Assembly (NCBI RefSeq): GCF_000316035.1 | Contig: NZ_ANHX01000007.1 | Location: forward strand, 89,838-153,837 | Direction of reading: 5' to 3' | DNA from: Paenibacillus sp. PAMC 26794 | GTDB taxonomy: Bacteria; Bacillota; Bacilli; Paenibacillales; Paenibacillaceae | Length of the DNA: 64,000 nucleotides | In this document: in pieces, positions 39,501-49,128 of the stretch | Position numbering within the stretch: position 1 is the first letter of the stretch | How the letters are laid out: the number at the start of each line of letters is the position of its first letter | Program-made: the position numbers and the translations under genes | Notes under the pieces: generated by a model | Databases searched by the model: none | Told to the model about the DNA's origin: nothing | What the model saw: the letters and a program-made list of their open reading frames with translations, nothing else

Positions 39501-41168
39501 ATGGATGAACGAACGGAGCACACAGGCCAGGAAAATAGTGAAGGTATAACGGAAGAGATGTTACACAAGTCTGCTTATGAGATTCAGAAGGAAGAAGAGG
39601 AGAAGGCGTACAATAAGAAAAAACAAAATGAGATGTCCGACAGCATTGAGGAATCCGTACAATATTGGCAGGAAAACGATGATATCTCCCCACGCATGAG
39701 TGAGAATAGATATACACTGCAACAGGTACTGGGGCTTGGAGAATCGTTCGACGTGAATATGAGGGAAATGGTTCTGGGTGGCAAGCATGTTGGATTGCTG
39801 ATGATCACGGGCTTCGCCAAGGATGAGATTTTGCTTGAAGTGTTGAAAAGACTGACCTATCTCACGCCGGATGACGTATCCGGACACGCGCTCAAATCCT
39901 ATTTCGAATGTTATATTCCCCATATTCAGGTGGAAAAAGTCGAGAAGATGAGTGCGGTCATCAACAAGGTTCTTACCGGGATGAGTGCAATGTTCGTTGA
40001 AGGGGACCGCTCGGTCTTAATTATGGATACCCGGAGTTATCCGGTTCGTTCACCGGAAGAACCTTCATTGGAAAGGGTAGTTCGGGGTTCGAGAGACGGC
40101 TTTACCGAAACGCTCCTAACCAATGTAACCTTGGTCCGTCGCAGAATACGCGACCCTGGGCTGAAGTTTGAGATCATGCAGGTGGGGCGGAGAACCCAAA
40201 CGGATGTCTGCGTGGTGTACATTGATGATATTGTGGATAAAGTGCAGGTGGATTCGGTCCGTGAAAAAATTCAGCGAGTGGATATCGATGGTATTCCCGC
40301 AGCCGACAAGCAGTTGGAGGAAGCGATTATCAACAAGGGTTGGAATCCGTTCCCACTCGTTCGATACTCCGAACGACCGGATGTTACAGCTTCTCATTTG
40401 CTGGAAGGGCGAGTTGTCATTTTCGTAGACACTTCCCCGAGTGTGATGATTCTGCCTACGACCTTCTTCGACCTGTGTGAACATGCGGAGGAGAACAGAC
40501 AGACCGCCTTGATGGGAACGTATTTACGATGGGTACGTTTTGCAGGGATTCTCATATCGTTGTTTTTGCTACCACTATGGCTTCTGATGGTTATTGACCC
40601 TTCGATTAAACCGATGGGACTTGATTTCATTGGTCCGCAGGAAAATGTAAAGTTACCGCTGATTCTACAGTTTCTACTGATCGAACTGGGCGTCGATTTA
40701 TTACGGATGGCAGCGGTTCATACGCCTACACCTCTGGCATCAGCTATGGGCTTAATCGCGGCCATTCTAGTCGGGGATATCGCGGTGAAAACAGGATACT
40801 TTGTCAATGAGGTTGTGCTCTATATGGCCATCGCAGCCATCGGTATGTTTGCCACGCCGAGTTACGAGTTGGGTCTCGCCAATAGGCTGGTCAGGCTGGT
40901 TCTGCTAGTCGCTGTTGCGATATTCAAGGTTCCGGGGTTGGTCGTGGGCTGTACATTACTCATATTGGCGCTCACCGTTCACCGGTCGTATAATTCTTCG
41001 TATCTCTGGCCTTTTATACCGTTTAATGCAAAGGCCTTGGGCAACTTTTTATTCCGGCTTCCGCTGCTGGAAAATAAAAAACGTCCATCATTCAATAAAA
41101 CCCGTGACAACACCAAAATGTCCGATGATCCGGACGGGGAACTGCAAAAAAGTAAAAAACACAAATGA
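39501..41168 (+). CDS. spoVAF: SpoVAF, GerA-type spore membrane protein
   Basis: A 555-aa member of the GerA receptor A-subunit family. A large hydrophilic N-terminal region (about 1-340) includes the family block VVIFVDTSPSVMILPTTFFD. About five membrane helices follow, with LGVDLLRMAAVHTPTPLASA and a basic, disordered tail. It is thought to support germinant signalling through the SpoVA channel. ATG 39501 follows AGGAGG by seven bases. spoVAC, spoVAD and spoVAE are not between spoVAB and this gene. Confidence 0.9.
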   Translation: MDERTEHTGQENSEGITEEMLHKSAYEIQKEEEEKAYNKKKQNEMSDSIEESVQYWQENDDISPRMSENRYTLQQVLGLGESFDVNMREMVLGGKHVGLLMITGFAKDEILLEVLKRLTYLTPDDVSGHALKSYFECYIPHIQVEKVEKMSAVINKVLTGMSAMFVEGDRSVLIMDTRSYPVRSPEEPSLERVVRGSRDGFTETLLTNVTLVRRRIRDPGLKFEIMQVGRRTQTDVCVVYIDDIVDKVQVDSVREKIQRVDIDGIPAADKQLEEAIINKGWNPFPLVRYSERPDVTASHLLEGRVVIFVDTSPSVMILPTTFFDLCEHAEENRQTALMGTYLRWVRFAGILISLFLLPLWLLMVIDPSIKPMGLDFIGPQENVKLPLILQFLLIELGVDLLRMAAVHTPTPLASAMGLIAAILVGDIAVKTGYFVNEVVLYMAIAAIGMFATPSYELGLANRLVRLVLLVAVAIFKVPGLVVGCTLLILALTVHRSYNSSYLWPFIPFNAKALGNFLFRLPLLENKKRPSFNKTRDNTKMSDDPDGELQKSKKHK

Positions 41169-41271
41169 TCTTCCGAAAAATCCATTCATCTCGCTGCCTA
41201 ATTTGATATACTGGTGTAAAATCATTGGAATATCAATTGTTCCAGTATATAAAAAGTGAGGAATGCAGATT

Positions 41272-42603
41272 ATGTATTTACATGGTACAAGTAAAATAAA
41301 TGCGCAAGGACATCTGGAGATTGGCGGAGTTGATGCAACAGATCTGAAAGAACAATTTGGAACTCCCCTGTACGTTGTGGACGAGCAATTGGTTCGCGAG
41401 CGTTGCAGAGAATATATGGAAGCATTCCGTGCTTCCGGATTGGGCTTCCAAGTTGCATACGCAAGTAAAGCATTCTGTGTAATGGCGATGTGTGCCCTTG
41501 CAGCTGAAGAAGGACTTTCCCTGGATGTTGTATCTGATGGTGAACTGTTTACTGCACTGCAAGCAGGATTCCCGGCTGAGCGCATTCACTTCCACGGTAA
41601 CAACAAAACGCTGGAAGAGATCGAAATGGCTCTTGATGCAGAGATTGGATGTTTTGTTGTTGATAACTTCAATGAATTGCATCTGTTGCAGGCTGTAGCA
41701 GCGGACAAAAATCGTAAAGTAAACATTTTGCTTCGTGTGACGCCTGGTGTTGAGGCACATACGCATGAATATATTTCCACTGGTCAGACGGATTCCAAAT
41801 TTGGATTTGATATTGGCAATGGTACAGCATTTGAAGCGATTGACTTGGCTTCCAAGCAGTCTAACCTGGTATTGCTCGGTGTACATTCCCACATCGGGTC
41901 CCAGATCTTTGAAGTTGAGGGTTTCCAGATGGCTGTTCAACGTGTTGCTGAATTTGCAGCAAGTGTATATGAGCGTCTTAATGTTGCTTTCAAAGTGGTT
42001 AACCTTGGTGGTGGATTCGGAATCCGTTATATCGACGGAGATACGCCACTTGAAGTTGCGCAATACGTGAAGGCTATTACAGACGCAGTTAAAAATCATT
42101 TTGCCCAAATCGGCTATGCCGTACCTGAGATCTGGGTTGAACCAGGCCGCAGCATCGTGGGTGAAGCGGGAACAACGCTGTATACCGTTGGAACTAGCAA
42201 AGACATTCCAGGCGTGCGTAAATACGTTGCCGTTGATGGTGGTATGACCGATAACCCACGTCCTGCTTTGTATGAGTCCAAGTATGAAGCTGTGCTTGCC
42301 AACCGTGCGAATGAGGCTGCTCAGGAAACAGTATCTGTTGCTGGTAAATGCTGCGAGAGTGGCGATATGCTGATCTGGGATCTGGACTTGCCCAAAGTGG
42401 AAAGTGGCGATCTGCTCGCTGTAGCTTGTACAGGCGCGTATAACTACTCCATGGCAAGCAACTACAACCGGATTCGTCGTCCGGCTGTTGTATTTGTCAA
42501 AGACGGTCAAGGAGATGTCGTGGTACGCCGTGAGACGTATCAAGATATCATCCAGAATGACCTGGTACCAGCGCGCATTGGAAAACAGCCAGTAACTCGC
42601 TAA
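41272..42603 (+). CDS. lysA: Diaminopimelate decarboxylase
   Basis: PLP enzyme (443 aa) making lysine from meso-diaminopimelate. The PLP lysine is in VAYASKAFC (near residue 65). Other marks are HFHGNNKT, GVHSHIGSQIF, NLGGGFGIRY, EPGRSIVGEAG and the C-terminal CCESGDML and GAYNYSMASNYN. ATG 41272 follows AGTGAGGA by nine bases. It sits between spoVAF and ppiB as in B. subtilis. Confidence 0.95.
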   Translation: MYLHGTSKINAQGHLEIGGVDATDLKEQFGTPLYVVDEQLVRERCREYMEAFRASGLGFQVAYASKAFCVMAMCALAAEEGLSLDVVSDGELFTALQAGFPAERIHFHGNNKTLEEIEMALDAEIGCFVVDNFNELHLLQAVAADKNRKVNILLRVTPGVEAHTHEYISTGQTDSKFGFDIGNGTAFEAIDLASKQSNLVLLGVHSHIGSQIFEVEGFQMAVQRVAEFAASVYERLNVAFKVVNLGGGFGIRYIDGDTPLEVAQYVKAITDAVKNHFAQIGYAVPEIWVEPGRSIVGEAGTTLYTVGTSKDIPGVRKYVAVDGGMTDNPRPALYESKYEAVLANRANEAAQETVSVAGKCCESGDMLIWDLDLPKVESGDLLAVACTGAYNYSMASNYNRIRRPAVVFVKDGQGDVVVRRETYQDIIQNDLVPARIGKQPVTR

Positions 42604-42654
42604 TTCGTCAAAAGATAATGCGTTTCTGCATTATTCAAGATATAGGGATTTTGC

Positions 42655-42690
42655 AGATGAAAAGGGAACTTCCTTTTTCGTCTGTTTTTT
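42655..42690 (+). terminator. Terminator of lysA
   Basis: AGATGAAAAGGGAA pairs with TTCCTTTTTCGTCT (two mismatches), followed by a T-run. Confidence 0.75.
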
Positions 42691-42842
42691 GCGTATTTAA
42701 GCTAAATCATGAAAAAAGTTGCCGTTTTTTTTGCGATCCAGACATTTTCGGTGTACACTAAGAAAAGTGCTGTAATGCTTGGCCCAGGGTCATGCGTTCT
42801 GGCACCATTAACGATGGTCAATACGAAAGGAGTCATTTACAT

Positions 42843-43274
42843 ATGGCGAAACAAGCGAAAATTAAATTGGCAAACGGCGGAGAAGTTCTGATCGATCTGT
42901 TCGATCAAGAAGCTCCAAACACAGTAGCAAACTTTGAGAAACTGGCTAACTCCGGTTTCTACAATGGTCTTACATTCCACCGCGTTATTCCGGGCTTTGT
43001 AGCTCAAGGCGGATGCCCTAACGGTAGCGGTGCAGGTGGCCCAGGTTACACAATCAACTGTGAAATTAACCCGAACAAACATGAGCGCGGAACACTTGCT
43101 ATGGCACATGCTGGCCGTAACACAGGTGGAAGCCAGTTCTACATCTGCTACCAACCACAACCACATTTGGATGGACAACATACTGTATTTGGTAAAGTAA
43201 CTAAAGGTATGGAGTTCGTGGACGCTTTAGAAGGTAAAGACAAAATGGAAACTGTTGAAGTTGTAGAAGCTTAA
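42843..43274 (+). CDS. ppiB: Peptidyl-prolyl cis-trans isomerase B (cyclophilin)
   Basis: Cytoplasmic cyclophilin (143 aa) that isomerises Xaa-Pro bonds. Active-site blocks are [13 protein letters not shown] (catalytic Arg), [19 protein letters not shown] and [12 protein letters not shown]. There is no signal peptide. AAAGGAG precedes the ATG by about ten bases. Confidence 0.96.
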   Translation: MAKQAKIKLANGGEVLIDLFDQEAPNTVANFEKLANSGFYNGLTFHRVIPGFVAQGGCPNGSGAGGPGYTINCEINPNKHERGTLAMAHAGRNTGGSQFYICYQPQPHLDGQHTVFGKVTKGMEFVDALEGKDKMETVEVVEA

Positions 43275-43303
43275 TACCTTCACCTTAACTGGATCCAAAC
43301 ATG

Positions 43304-43335
43304 AAGTGCTTCTTTTATAGAAGCACTTTTTTTAT
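43304..43335 (+). terminator. Terminator of ppiB
   Basis: AAGTGCTTC (43304-43312) pairs with GAAGCACTT (43320-43328), followed by T. Confidence 0.9.
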
Positions 43336-43368
43336 TTTTTACATACTTGAAATCGGTGATTAGAAAGG

Positions 43369-44694
43369 ATGAATAAAACCTTGGATATGGTTACTCAGCT
43401 AAGCTTGTTAAAACAAATTTATAGTGAGCGCACGTTGTGGGATGAAGAATTGCAGGCATCGCGCCATGTCGTTCCGGATAGTCTATCCGTAAAGGATCGA
43501 GAAGCGCTTGAGGCAGCCGGGCATGAACCGAATCGCTTTGTACGTCCGCAACATGATGAAACGATTACTGAGCTGAAAAAAGTTGCGAATCAATGGACGA
43601 TCAATGATGCAGCGCAGGCCTTTGTATCCTCTTTGTGGTCAGCACCCATGATCTGGCGTTCGTTGCTTACGGGCAAGCTTATTGCGAGCAGTATGCCAAG
43701 CCATGAACATACGCCATATCCATCTTCGAACACTTGTAAGATCTGCGGATTAAGTGTAGATCAAGCAACCGACACAACGCTACAATGGTATTGGCGGATG
43801 ACCAATGGAACCCCGTTGGACGGTGATCCTTTTGGATATGTGTTGGCACTTCGAGAGCTGGCTACCGCGCAGGAGCTTCCAATACCCAATGAGTACGACC
43901 GCTGGACATTCCGTGCGGTGTTAACGGTGTTGCACGAATTACCTCCCAAAACACGTTACAGCAAGGCAGCAGTAGCGCTCAAGAAGGAACGTCTTTTGCC
44001 TACACAGAAGGAATATGCCTACCGTGATTTGCTTGAGACGTTAGCTCTGATTGGCATATTGGATACGCCGGAACATCCTGGAATGATCACGGGATTCACC
44101 TCTTACATGCAGCGTGACGCACGCCCCAATGTGCGGGTTGAAGTGCAGGCCCCTCTGGCGTGGTGGGACTCATCTGTCGGAATTAATGAGAACAACCTGA
44201 ACAAGATATTTCATGATTTTGATCTGAGTAATATATCTCTTACGGATAAGCCTGATGAGAGTCCAGCTGTAAAGGACACGATATTAGGTGCATTGGAGAA
44301 AAAGAGAAGTGTTCGTGGAAAAGTACCAAAGGCATCTCCTGATGCAGGTACCGGGGAAGTACAGTCTGGAGATGTGTATGCTGTTCGGGTCCGAGAAGGT
44401 GTATGGGTGACGGTGTATTGTCATGAAGTCAGAGACAAGCGCGTCATCGTCGAATATCTGGATGGTGTCTTTCCAGAGATGCCGGGAAAAGCAGATTTGC
44501 ATGGGACGTTTCGACCGAGAGCGAATGGACGCTGGAAATGCTCGGCTATTGCGATCGATTCCACAAGTTGGGTCAGAAGGGTGGCAAGAGAGTTCCCGCT
44601 TCCAGCTTCGCCCCTGCAAGAACCTGATCGCACTCCATTCCATAATGCCAAAGAATTAAAGCATATGGCGAGCTGGTGTTTTCCTGATATGTAG
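43369..44694 (+). CDS. Hypothetical protein, 441 aa
   Basis: Not recognised. It is a soluble, mixed-composition protein without a signal peptide or membrane segment. It has a CxxC pair (SSNTCKICGLS, near residue 123) and, after a basic linker (about 300-330), a C-terminal strand-rich domain (GDVYAVRVREGVWVTVYCHE...RVIVEYLDGVFPEMPG). That C-terminal part recalls small immunity-protein folds (Imm26-like), a weak impression only. The start is uncertain: ATG 43369 abuts AAAGG, while ATG 43387 has that site about ten bases upstream. A terminator follows. Confidence 0.6.
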   Translation: MNKTLDMVTQLSLLKQIYSERTLWDEELQASRHVVPDSLSVKDREALEAAGHEPNRFVRPQHDETITELKKVANQWTINDAAQAFVSSLWSAPMIWRSLLTGKLIASSMPSHEHTPYPSSNTCKICGLSVDQATDTTLQWYWRMTNGTPLDGDPFGYVLALRELATAQELPIPNEYDRWTFRAVLTVLHELPPKTRYSKAAVALKKERLLPTQKEYAYRDLLETLALIGILDTPEHPGMITGFTSYMQRDARPNVRVEVQAPLAWWDSSVGINENNLNKIFHDFDLSNISLTDKPDESPAVKDTILGALEKKRSVRGKVPKASPDAGTGEVQSGDVYAVRVREGVWVTVYCHEVRDKRVIVEYLDGVFPEMPGKADLHGTFRPRANGRWKCSAIAIDSTSWVRRVAREFPLPASPLQEPDRTPFHNAKELKHMASWCFPDM

Positions 44695-44730
44695 AATGAT
44701 ACGATGGATGTGAAATGTGTCCCCAAACCA

Positions 44731-44764
44731 AAACCGTGCCTCCTTGAGAGGAAGCGGTTTTTTG
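44731..44764 (+). terminator. Terminator after the 441-aa hypothetical gene
   Basis: AACCG and CCTC pair with GAGG and CGGTT around a CTTGA loop, followed by six T. Confidence 0.85.
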
Positions 44765-44865
44765 TTGTTTCTTAGCTTATTAAAAGTTAGCATGTGACAA
44801 AAAGGAACAAAAAACAATTGATTTTTTGGCATTAAAGTGCTAACATCCAAGTAATAACGAAAGCA

Positions 44866-45027
44866 ATCCTTCAGGGCAGGGTGCAATTCCCTACCGGCGG
44901 TGATGCAGGAAGTGTAAGGACCTATGTGTCCAGCACTTGATGCAAAGTCCGTGACCTGTCTGCCATTGGCAGATGGCTGATCTGGTGTAATTCCAGAACC
45001 GACAGTATAGTCTGGATGGGAGAAGGA
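44866..45027 (+). promoter_or_regulatory. FMN riboswitch (RFN element)
   Basis: The conserved blocks of the FMN aptamer appear in order: ATCCTTCAGGGCAGGGTG, TTCCCTACCGGCGGTGAT, the AGTCCGTGACCTG region, a variable hairpin, GAACCGACAGTATAGTC and GGATGGGAGAAGGA. It senses FMN and controls ribDEBAH. The expression platform that follows is long (about 260 bases) and ends in a terminator. Confidence 0.95.
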
Positions 45028-45284
45028 GAGGTGCAGACCTAACAGGTTTGCATTCAGCAGGAGTATTGCTGCACAGTCACGATTTGTGATGTCTTGCACT
45101 GTGCAGGGAAGATCCGGTTACGCCGGACAGTTCCATACATATGCCGCACTATAAAAGCTCTTTACCTGTGATTGATGTTCATTAAGGTATGTGTCTATTT
45201 TCACTTGCCCGAAATGAAGTTTTGGGCAAAGTGTTGGCGTGCTGTATCCATTTCACTCCTGCTGTTGACATTTGTCTCTCATCA
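45028..45284 (+). other. Long expression platform of the FMN riboswitch
   Basis: Three further helices lie between aptamer and terminator: CTGCACAGT (45069-45077) with ACTGTGCAG (45098-45106), TCCGG (45113-45117) with CCGGA (45123-45127), and TTGCCC (45205-45210) with GGGCAA (45224-45229). No coding sequence is seen. Confidence 0.6.
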
Positions 45285-45318
45285 TCCCCATCGAACTGAT
45301 TGTTCGACGGGGATTTTT
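45285..45318 (+). terminator. Riboswitch terminator before ribD
   Basis: TCCCCATCGAA (45285-45295) pairs with TTCGACGGGGA (45302-45312, one mismatch), followed by six T, 37 bases before the ribD start. Confidence 0.85.
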
Positions 45319-45354
45319 TAATAAACAAGACTTTAAACCGCGGGGTGAACGGAT

Positions 45355-46458
45355 TTGGAAATGATCAATGATGAATTTTATATGGCACTGGCATTGGATA
45401 TGGCGGAACGAGCACAGGGACAGACGGGGATCAATCCGGTCGTTGGATGTGTAGTTGTGAAAGAAGGTCGTATTGTAGGCCTGGGGAGCCATCTGAAACG
45501 TGGAACCGGTCATGCAGAGGTGCATGCACTTAACATGGCAGGCAGTGATGCAGAAGGAAGCACGGTATACGTTACACTTGAGCCTTGTAGTCATTATGGC
45601 AAGACGCCACCTTGTAGTGAACGCCTGATTCATGAAAAGGTGAAACGTGTTGTGGTATGTTGTGAAGATCCAAATCCGCAAGTATCCGGCAGGGGCATAA
45701 GCATGCTTCGTCAACAAGGCATTGAAGTTGAAGTTGGCGTACTGCGTGAGCGTGGAAGACGCATGAATGAAAAATTCATTAAATTTATTACAACGGGTCT
45801 ACCTTTTGTGACACTGAAGACGGCTACTACTTTGGATGGCAAAATTGCTACGCGCAGCGGAGACAGCAAGTGGATCTCTAACGAGCCCGCTCGTGAGATT
45901 GTGCATGCCCTTCGTCATCGTCACCAGGGAATCATGGTTGGCGTCGACACGGTGATTGCCGATAATCCGGAGCTTACAACCCGTTTGCAAGTCGAAGGCA
46001 TTAGTCCAGTGCGCATTGTAGTTGATTCCAAGTTACGTCTTCCCGTAGGTGCCAAAATGGTTAAAGATGGTCTTGCTCCAACATGGGTGCTGACAACAGA
46101 CGAAGCCAGTCCTGAAGTTGCTGAACGTTTGGAAGCTTACGGCGTCGAGATTATACGCTGTGGTCCTGGACCACGTGTGGATCTGTTAAGCGGACTTAGC
46201 AAGTTGGGTGAGCGTGATATAGGTTCGATTTTGCTTGAAGGTGGAGGCACCTTGAATGGAGCCATGCTGGAGGCACGGTTGGTTGATCGACTGCTCATGT
46301 TTATCGCTCCGAAGATTGTAGGCGGTTATGATACACCTGGAAGCTTCCGCTTCGAGGGTGTGGAACGTATGAATCAGGCGATTCAATTGAATCAGTTGGA
46401 GATCGAGCAAGTTGGAGATAATATCAGCATTGGCGGTATTCCGGTGTGGCCTGAATAA
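45355..46458 (+). CDS. ribD: Bifunctional riboflavin deaminase/reductase RibD
   Basis: It converts the first GTP-derived pyrimidine of riboflavin synthesis by deamination and then ribose reduction (367 aa). The N-terminal deaminase zinc site is HAEVHAL and PCSHYGKTPPCSERL. The C-terminal reductase begins near residue 145 with TLKTATTLDGKIATRSGDSK and has SILLEGGGTLNGAML. The TTG start follows GGGGTG by seven bases; ATG 45361 is six bases further on. First gene of the operon under FMN control. Confidence 0.95.
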   Translation: MEMINDEFYMALALDMAERAQGQTGINPVVGCVVVKEGRIVGLGSHLKRGTGHAEVHALNMAGSDAEGSTVYVTLEPCSHYGKTPPCSERLIHEKVKRVVVCCEDPNPQVSGRGISMLRQQGIEVEVGVLRERGRRMNEKFIKFITTGLPFVTLKTATTLDGKIATRSGDSKWISNEPAREIVHALRHRHQGIMVGVDTVIADNPELTTRLQVEGISPVRIVVDSKLRLPVGAKMVKDGLAPTWVLTTDEASPEVAERLEAYGVEIIRCGPGPRVDLLSGLSKLGERDIGSILLEGGGTLNGAMLEARLVDRLLMFIAPKIVGGYDTPGSFRFEGVERMNQAIQLNQLEIEQVGDNISIGGIPVWPE

Positions 46459-46519
46459 ATAAATGGATTTTAAAGTAAAAAGTTAAGTTTTTTATAACTT
46501 GAAAAAGGGAGGCGGCAGC

Positions 46520-47188
46520 ATGTTTACCGGTTTGGTGGAAGAAGTCGGTCAGATCCGGCGTATTGGTCGGAAAGGCGAAGCGATGGTCCTGAATATCGGA
46601 GCTTCCGCCATCATGGACGATCTGAAGATTGGTGATAGTGTAGCAGTAAACGGCGTGTGCTTAACTGCGACAACGCTCGAAGGTGGAGGGTTTACCGCTG
46701 ATGTAATGCCTGAAACGTATCGCCATACCAATCTCAGTCAGCTGCAATCTGGAAGTAAAGTTAATCTGGAACGGGCCATGCAATCAGGCGGTCGTTTTGG
46801 CGGACATATCGTTCAGGGCCATGTCGATGGTACTGGCGTGATTGGCAGTATAACACGTGATCAGAATGCAATTGTGTTTGAGATCAAGCCTGATGATCAC
46901 CAGTTGTTCAAATACCTGATCCCTAAAGGATCGGTTACATTGGATGGCATTAGCTTGACCGTTGTCCATACGTCGGATATCGCATTCACGGTTTCCATTA
47001 TCCCGCATACCATTGGTGAGACTGTACTAAATGTGAAAAAGACAGGGGATACCATTAATATCGAATGCGATATTTTGGGGAAATATGTGGATCATCTGCT
47101 CCAGTATGGGAGAGGACATCAGGAGACGGGTGCTGGCAAGCCGCGCAGTATCAGTGAAGATTTTCTCTCCAATCACGGATTTGCATAA
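46520..47188 (+). CDS. ribE: Riboflavin synthase alpha chain
   Basis: It dismutates two lumazines to riboflavin (222 aa). Two homologous barrels are visible: MFTGLVEEVGQI with NGVCLTAT, and GHIVQGHVDGTG with DGISLTVV. ATG 46520 follows GGGAGG by about seven bases. Confidence 0.95.
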   Translation: MFTGLVEEVGQIRRIGRKGEAMVLNIGASAIMDDLKIGDSVAVNGVCLTATTLEGGGFTADVMPETYRHTNLSQLQSGSKVNLERAMQSGGRFGGHIVQGHVDGTGVIGSITRDQNAIVFEIKPDDHQLFKYLIPKGSVTLDGISLTVVHTSDIAFTVSIIPHTIGETVLNVKKTGDTINIECDILGKYVDHLLQYGRGHQETGAGKPRSISEDFLSNHGFA

Positions 47189-47220
47189 ATAGAGAACAGA
47201 AATAAACTGGAGGTGGACTA

Positions 47221-48453
47221 ATGTCAGAACAATCCATTCTGGACACAATAGAAGAAGCCATATATGATCTCATGCGTGGTAAACCCGTCATTGTTGTGGA
47301 TGATGAAGATCGGGAGAATGAAGGCGATTTTATCGCTTTGGCCGAAAAGGCGACACCTGAAGTCATTAATTTCATGATTACTGAAGGTAGAGGTCTGGTC
47401 TGTGTTCCGATTACACAACAACGTGCGGACGAACTTAACCTGAAACCCATGGTTCAACAAAATACGGATTTCCATGGAACAGCCTTCACCGTTTCTGTGG
47501 ACCACAAAGATACGACAACAGGTATTTCGGCACATGAACGCTCTATTACCGTGAAAGGTCTGATCGATCCTGAGGCGAAAGCCGGGGACTTCCGTAAGCC
47601 TGGTCACATGTTCCCGCTGATTGCAAAAGACGGCGGTGTGCTTCGACGTGCCGGACATACGGAAGCGGCTGTAGATCTTGCCATCATGTGCGGTTCGTAT
47701 CCCGCAGGCGTTATCTGTGAAGTGATTAAGGAAGATGGCACGATGGCCAGACTTCCGGATCTGCAGGAGATTGCTCGCAAGCATGATCTGAAGCTGATCA
47801 GCATTCAGGATATGATTCGTTACCGTAACGAAAAAGAGCAACTGGTTCAACGCGAAGTGGCTGTACGCATGCCAACAGACTTTGGTGAGTTCCAAGCGGT
47901 GGCCTATACAAACGCTGTGGACAACAAGGAGCATGTGGCTCTGGTCAAAGGTGAGATTGATGGTTCCAAACCCGTACTGGTACGTGTACACTCTGAATGT
48001 TTGACAGGCGATGTGTTCCATTCGCACCGTTGTGACTGTGGTCCGCAGTTTGATGCGGCACTCAAACAGATCCATGAGGAAGGCAATGGCGTACTGCTAT
48101 ATATGAGACAGGAAGGTCGGGGCATTGGGCTGATCAACAAACTCAAAGCCTACAAGCTGCAAGAAGAAGGTCTGGATACGGTGGATGCAAACCTGAAGCT
48201 GGGCTTTGCTGCCGACTTGCGTGATTACGGGATTGGTGCCCAAATTCTGAAAGACCTTGGGGTTCGTCAGATCAGACTGCTAACTAACAACCCTCGTAAA
48301 ATTAAGGGTCTTGAAGGATATGGACTTGAAGTTGTAGAGCGTGTTGCGATCCAGATGGAAGAGAACGAGGACAATACGGTGTATCTTCATACCAAGCAAG
48401 CCAAGCTGGGGCATATGCTCAAGTTCGATGATATCGAGCAGAACGAAGAGTAA
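47221..48453 (+). CDS. ribBA: Bifunctional DHBP synthase / GTP cyclohydrolase II
   Basis: It supplies both precursors of riboflavin (410 aa). The N-terminal DHBP synthase shows [13 protein letters not shown] and [10 protein letters not shown]. From about residue 208 the GTP cyclohydrolase II domain shows [13 protein letters not shown], the zinc cysteines (HRCDCG) and [18 protein letters not shown] is upstream of the ATG. Confidence 0.96.
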   Translation: MSEQSILDTIEEAIYDLMRGKPVIVVDDEDRENEGDFIALAEKATPEVINFMITEGRGLVCVPITQQRADELNLKPMVQQNTDFHGTAFTVSVDHKDTTTGISAHERSITVKGLIDPEAKAGDFRKPGHMFPLIAKDGGVLRRAGHTEAAVDLAIMCGSYPAGVICEVIKEDGTMARLPDLQEIARKHDLKLISIQDMIRYRNEKEQLVQREVAVRMPTDFGEFQAVAYTNAVDNKEHVALVKGEIDGSKPVLVRVHSECLTGDVFHSHRCDCGPQFDAALKQIHEEGNGVLLYMRQEGRGIGLINKLKAYKLQEEGLDTVDANLKLGFAADLRDYGIGAQILKDLGVRQIRLLTNNPRKIKGLEGYGLEVVERVAIQMEENEDNTVYLHTKQAKLGHMLKFDDIEQNEE

Positions 48454-48556
48454 ATGTGTTTTAGATGAACACACTTTCACCATGTAATTTATGGAAGTGA
48501 TTACTTAGGAATTTACGTTACTTACATTATATTATACCGTTAGGGAGATGACTTGA

Positions 48557-49024
48557 ATGCCACAATTTTTTGAAGGACATTTAGTATCAGAAGGATCCAG
48601 ATATGGAGTTGTCGTTGGACGTTTCAACGAATTCATCACCAGTAAATTGCTTAGCGCAGCGCTCGATGCATTCAAACGTCACGGCGTGCAGGATGATGAA
48701 GTGGATGTAGCCTGGGTTCCAGGTGCGTTCGAAATCCCTTTGATTGCGCAGAAAATGGCGGAGAGCGGCAAATATGATGCGGTGATTACCCTGGGAACCG
48801 TTATTCGTGGATCAACTACGCATTACGATTATGTGTGCAACGAGATGGCTAAAGGGGTAGCAGCAATTAACCTGAAAACCGGCGTGCCTACAATCTTCGG
48901 ATTGGTTACGACAGAAAATATTGAACAAGCGATTGAACGTGCCGGAACCAAGGCGGGGAACAAAGGTTGGGATGCAGCTACGGCGGCAATTGAGATGGCA
49001 AACTTGACGAAACAGCTAAAATAG
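48557..49024 (+). CDS. ribH: 6,7-dimethyl-8-ribityllumazine synthase
   Basis: Forms the lumazine ring in large capsid-like shells (155 aa). Typical blocks are [35 protein letters not shown] and the catalytic-His area of that block, then [12 protein letters not shown]. Last gene of the rib operon. GGGAGATGA precedes the ATG. Confidence 0.96.
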   Translation: MPQFFEGHLVSEGSRYGVVVGRFNEFITSKLLSAALDAFKRHGVQDDEVDVAWVPGAFEIPLIAQKMAESGKYDAVITLGTVIRGSTTHYDYVCNEMAKGVAAINLKTGVPTIFGLVTTENIEQAIERAGTKAGNKGWDAATAAIEMANLTKQLK

Positions 49025-49043
49025 TGCTTATTTAATAGTAGTG

Positions 49044-49108
49044 CCCTGCTTTGCGCAGACGAACACGGGAAACCGGATTCGGACGGCTTAGCAGGGTTTT
49101 GTATTTTT
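49044..49108 (+). terminator. Terminator of the rib operon
   Basis: CCCTGCT (49044-49050) pairs with AGCAGGG (49090-49096) around a long loop, followed by a T-rich tail. Confidence 0.65.
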
Positions 49109-49128
49109 CTGGCGGGAGGATTCGTCTA

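Noticed and set aside
41278..42543. 421-codon open frame on the minus strand opposite lysA
   Set aside because: It is an exact antisense shadow of lysA, has no family motifs and no plausible ribosome binding site.
48454..48556. Gap between ribBA and ribH as a second riboswitch or terminator
   Set aside because: Only a weak short inverted repeat without a T-run; ribH has a normal ribosome binding site and belongs to the operon.
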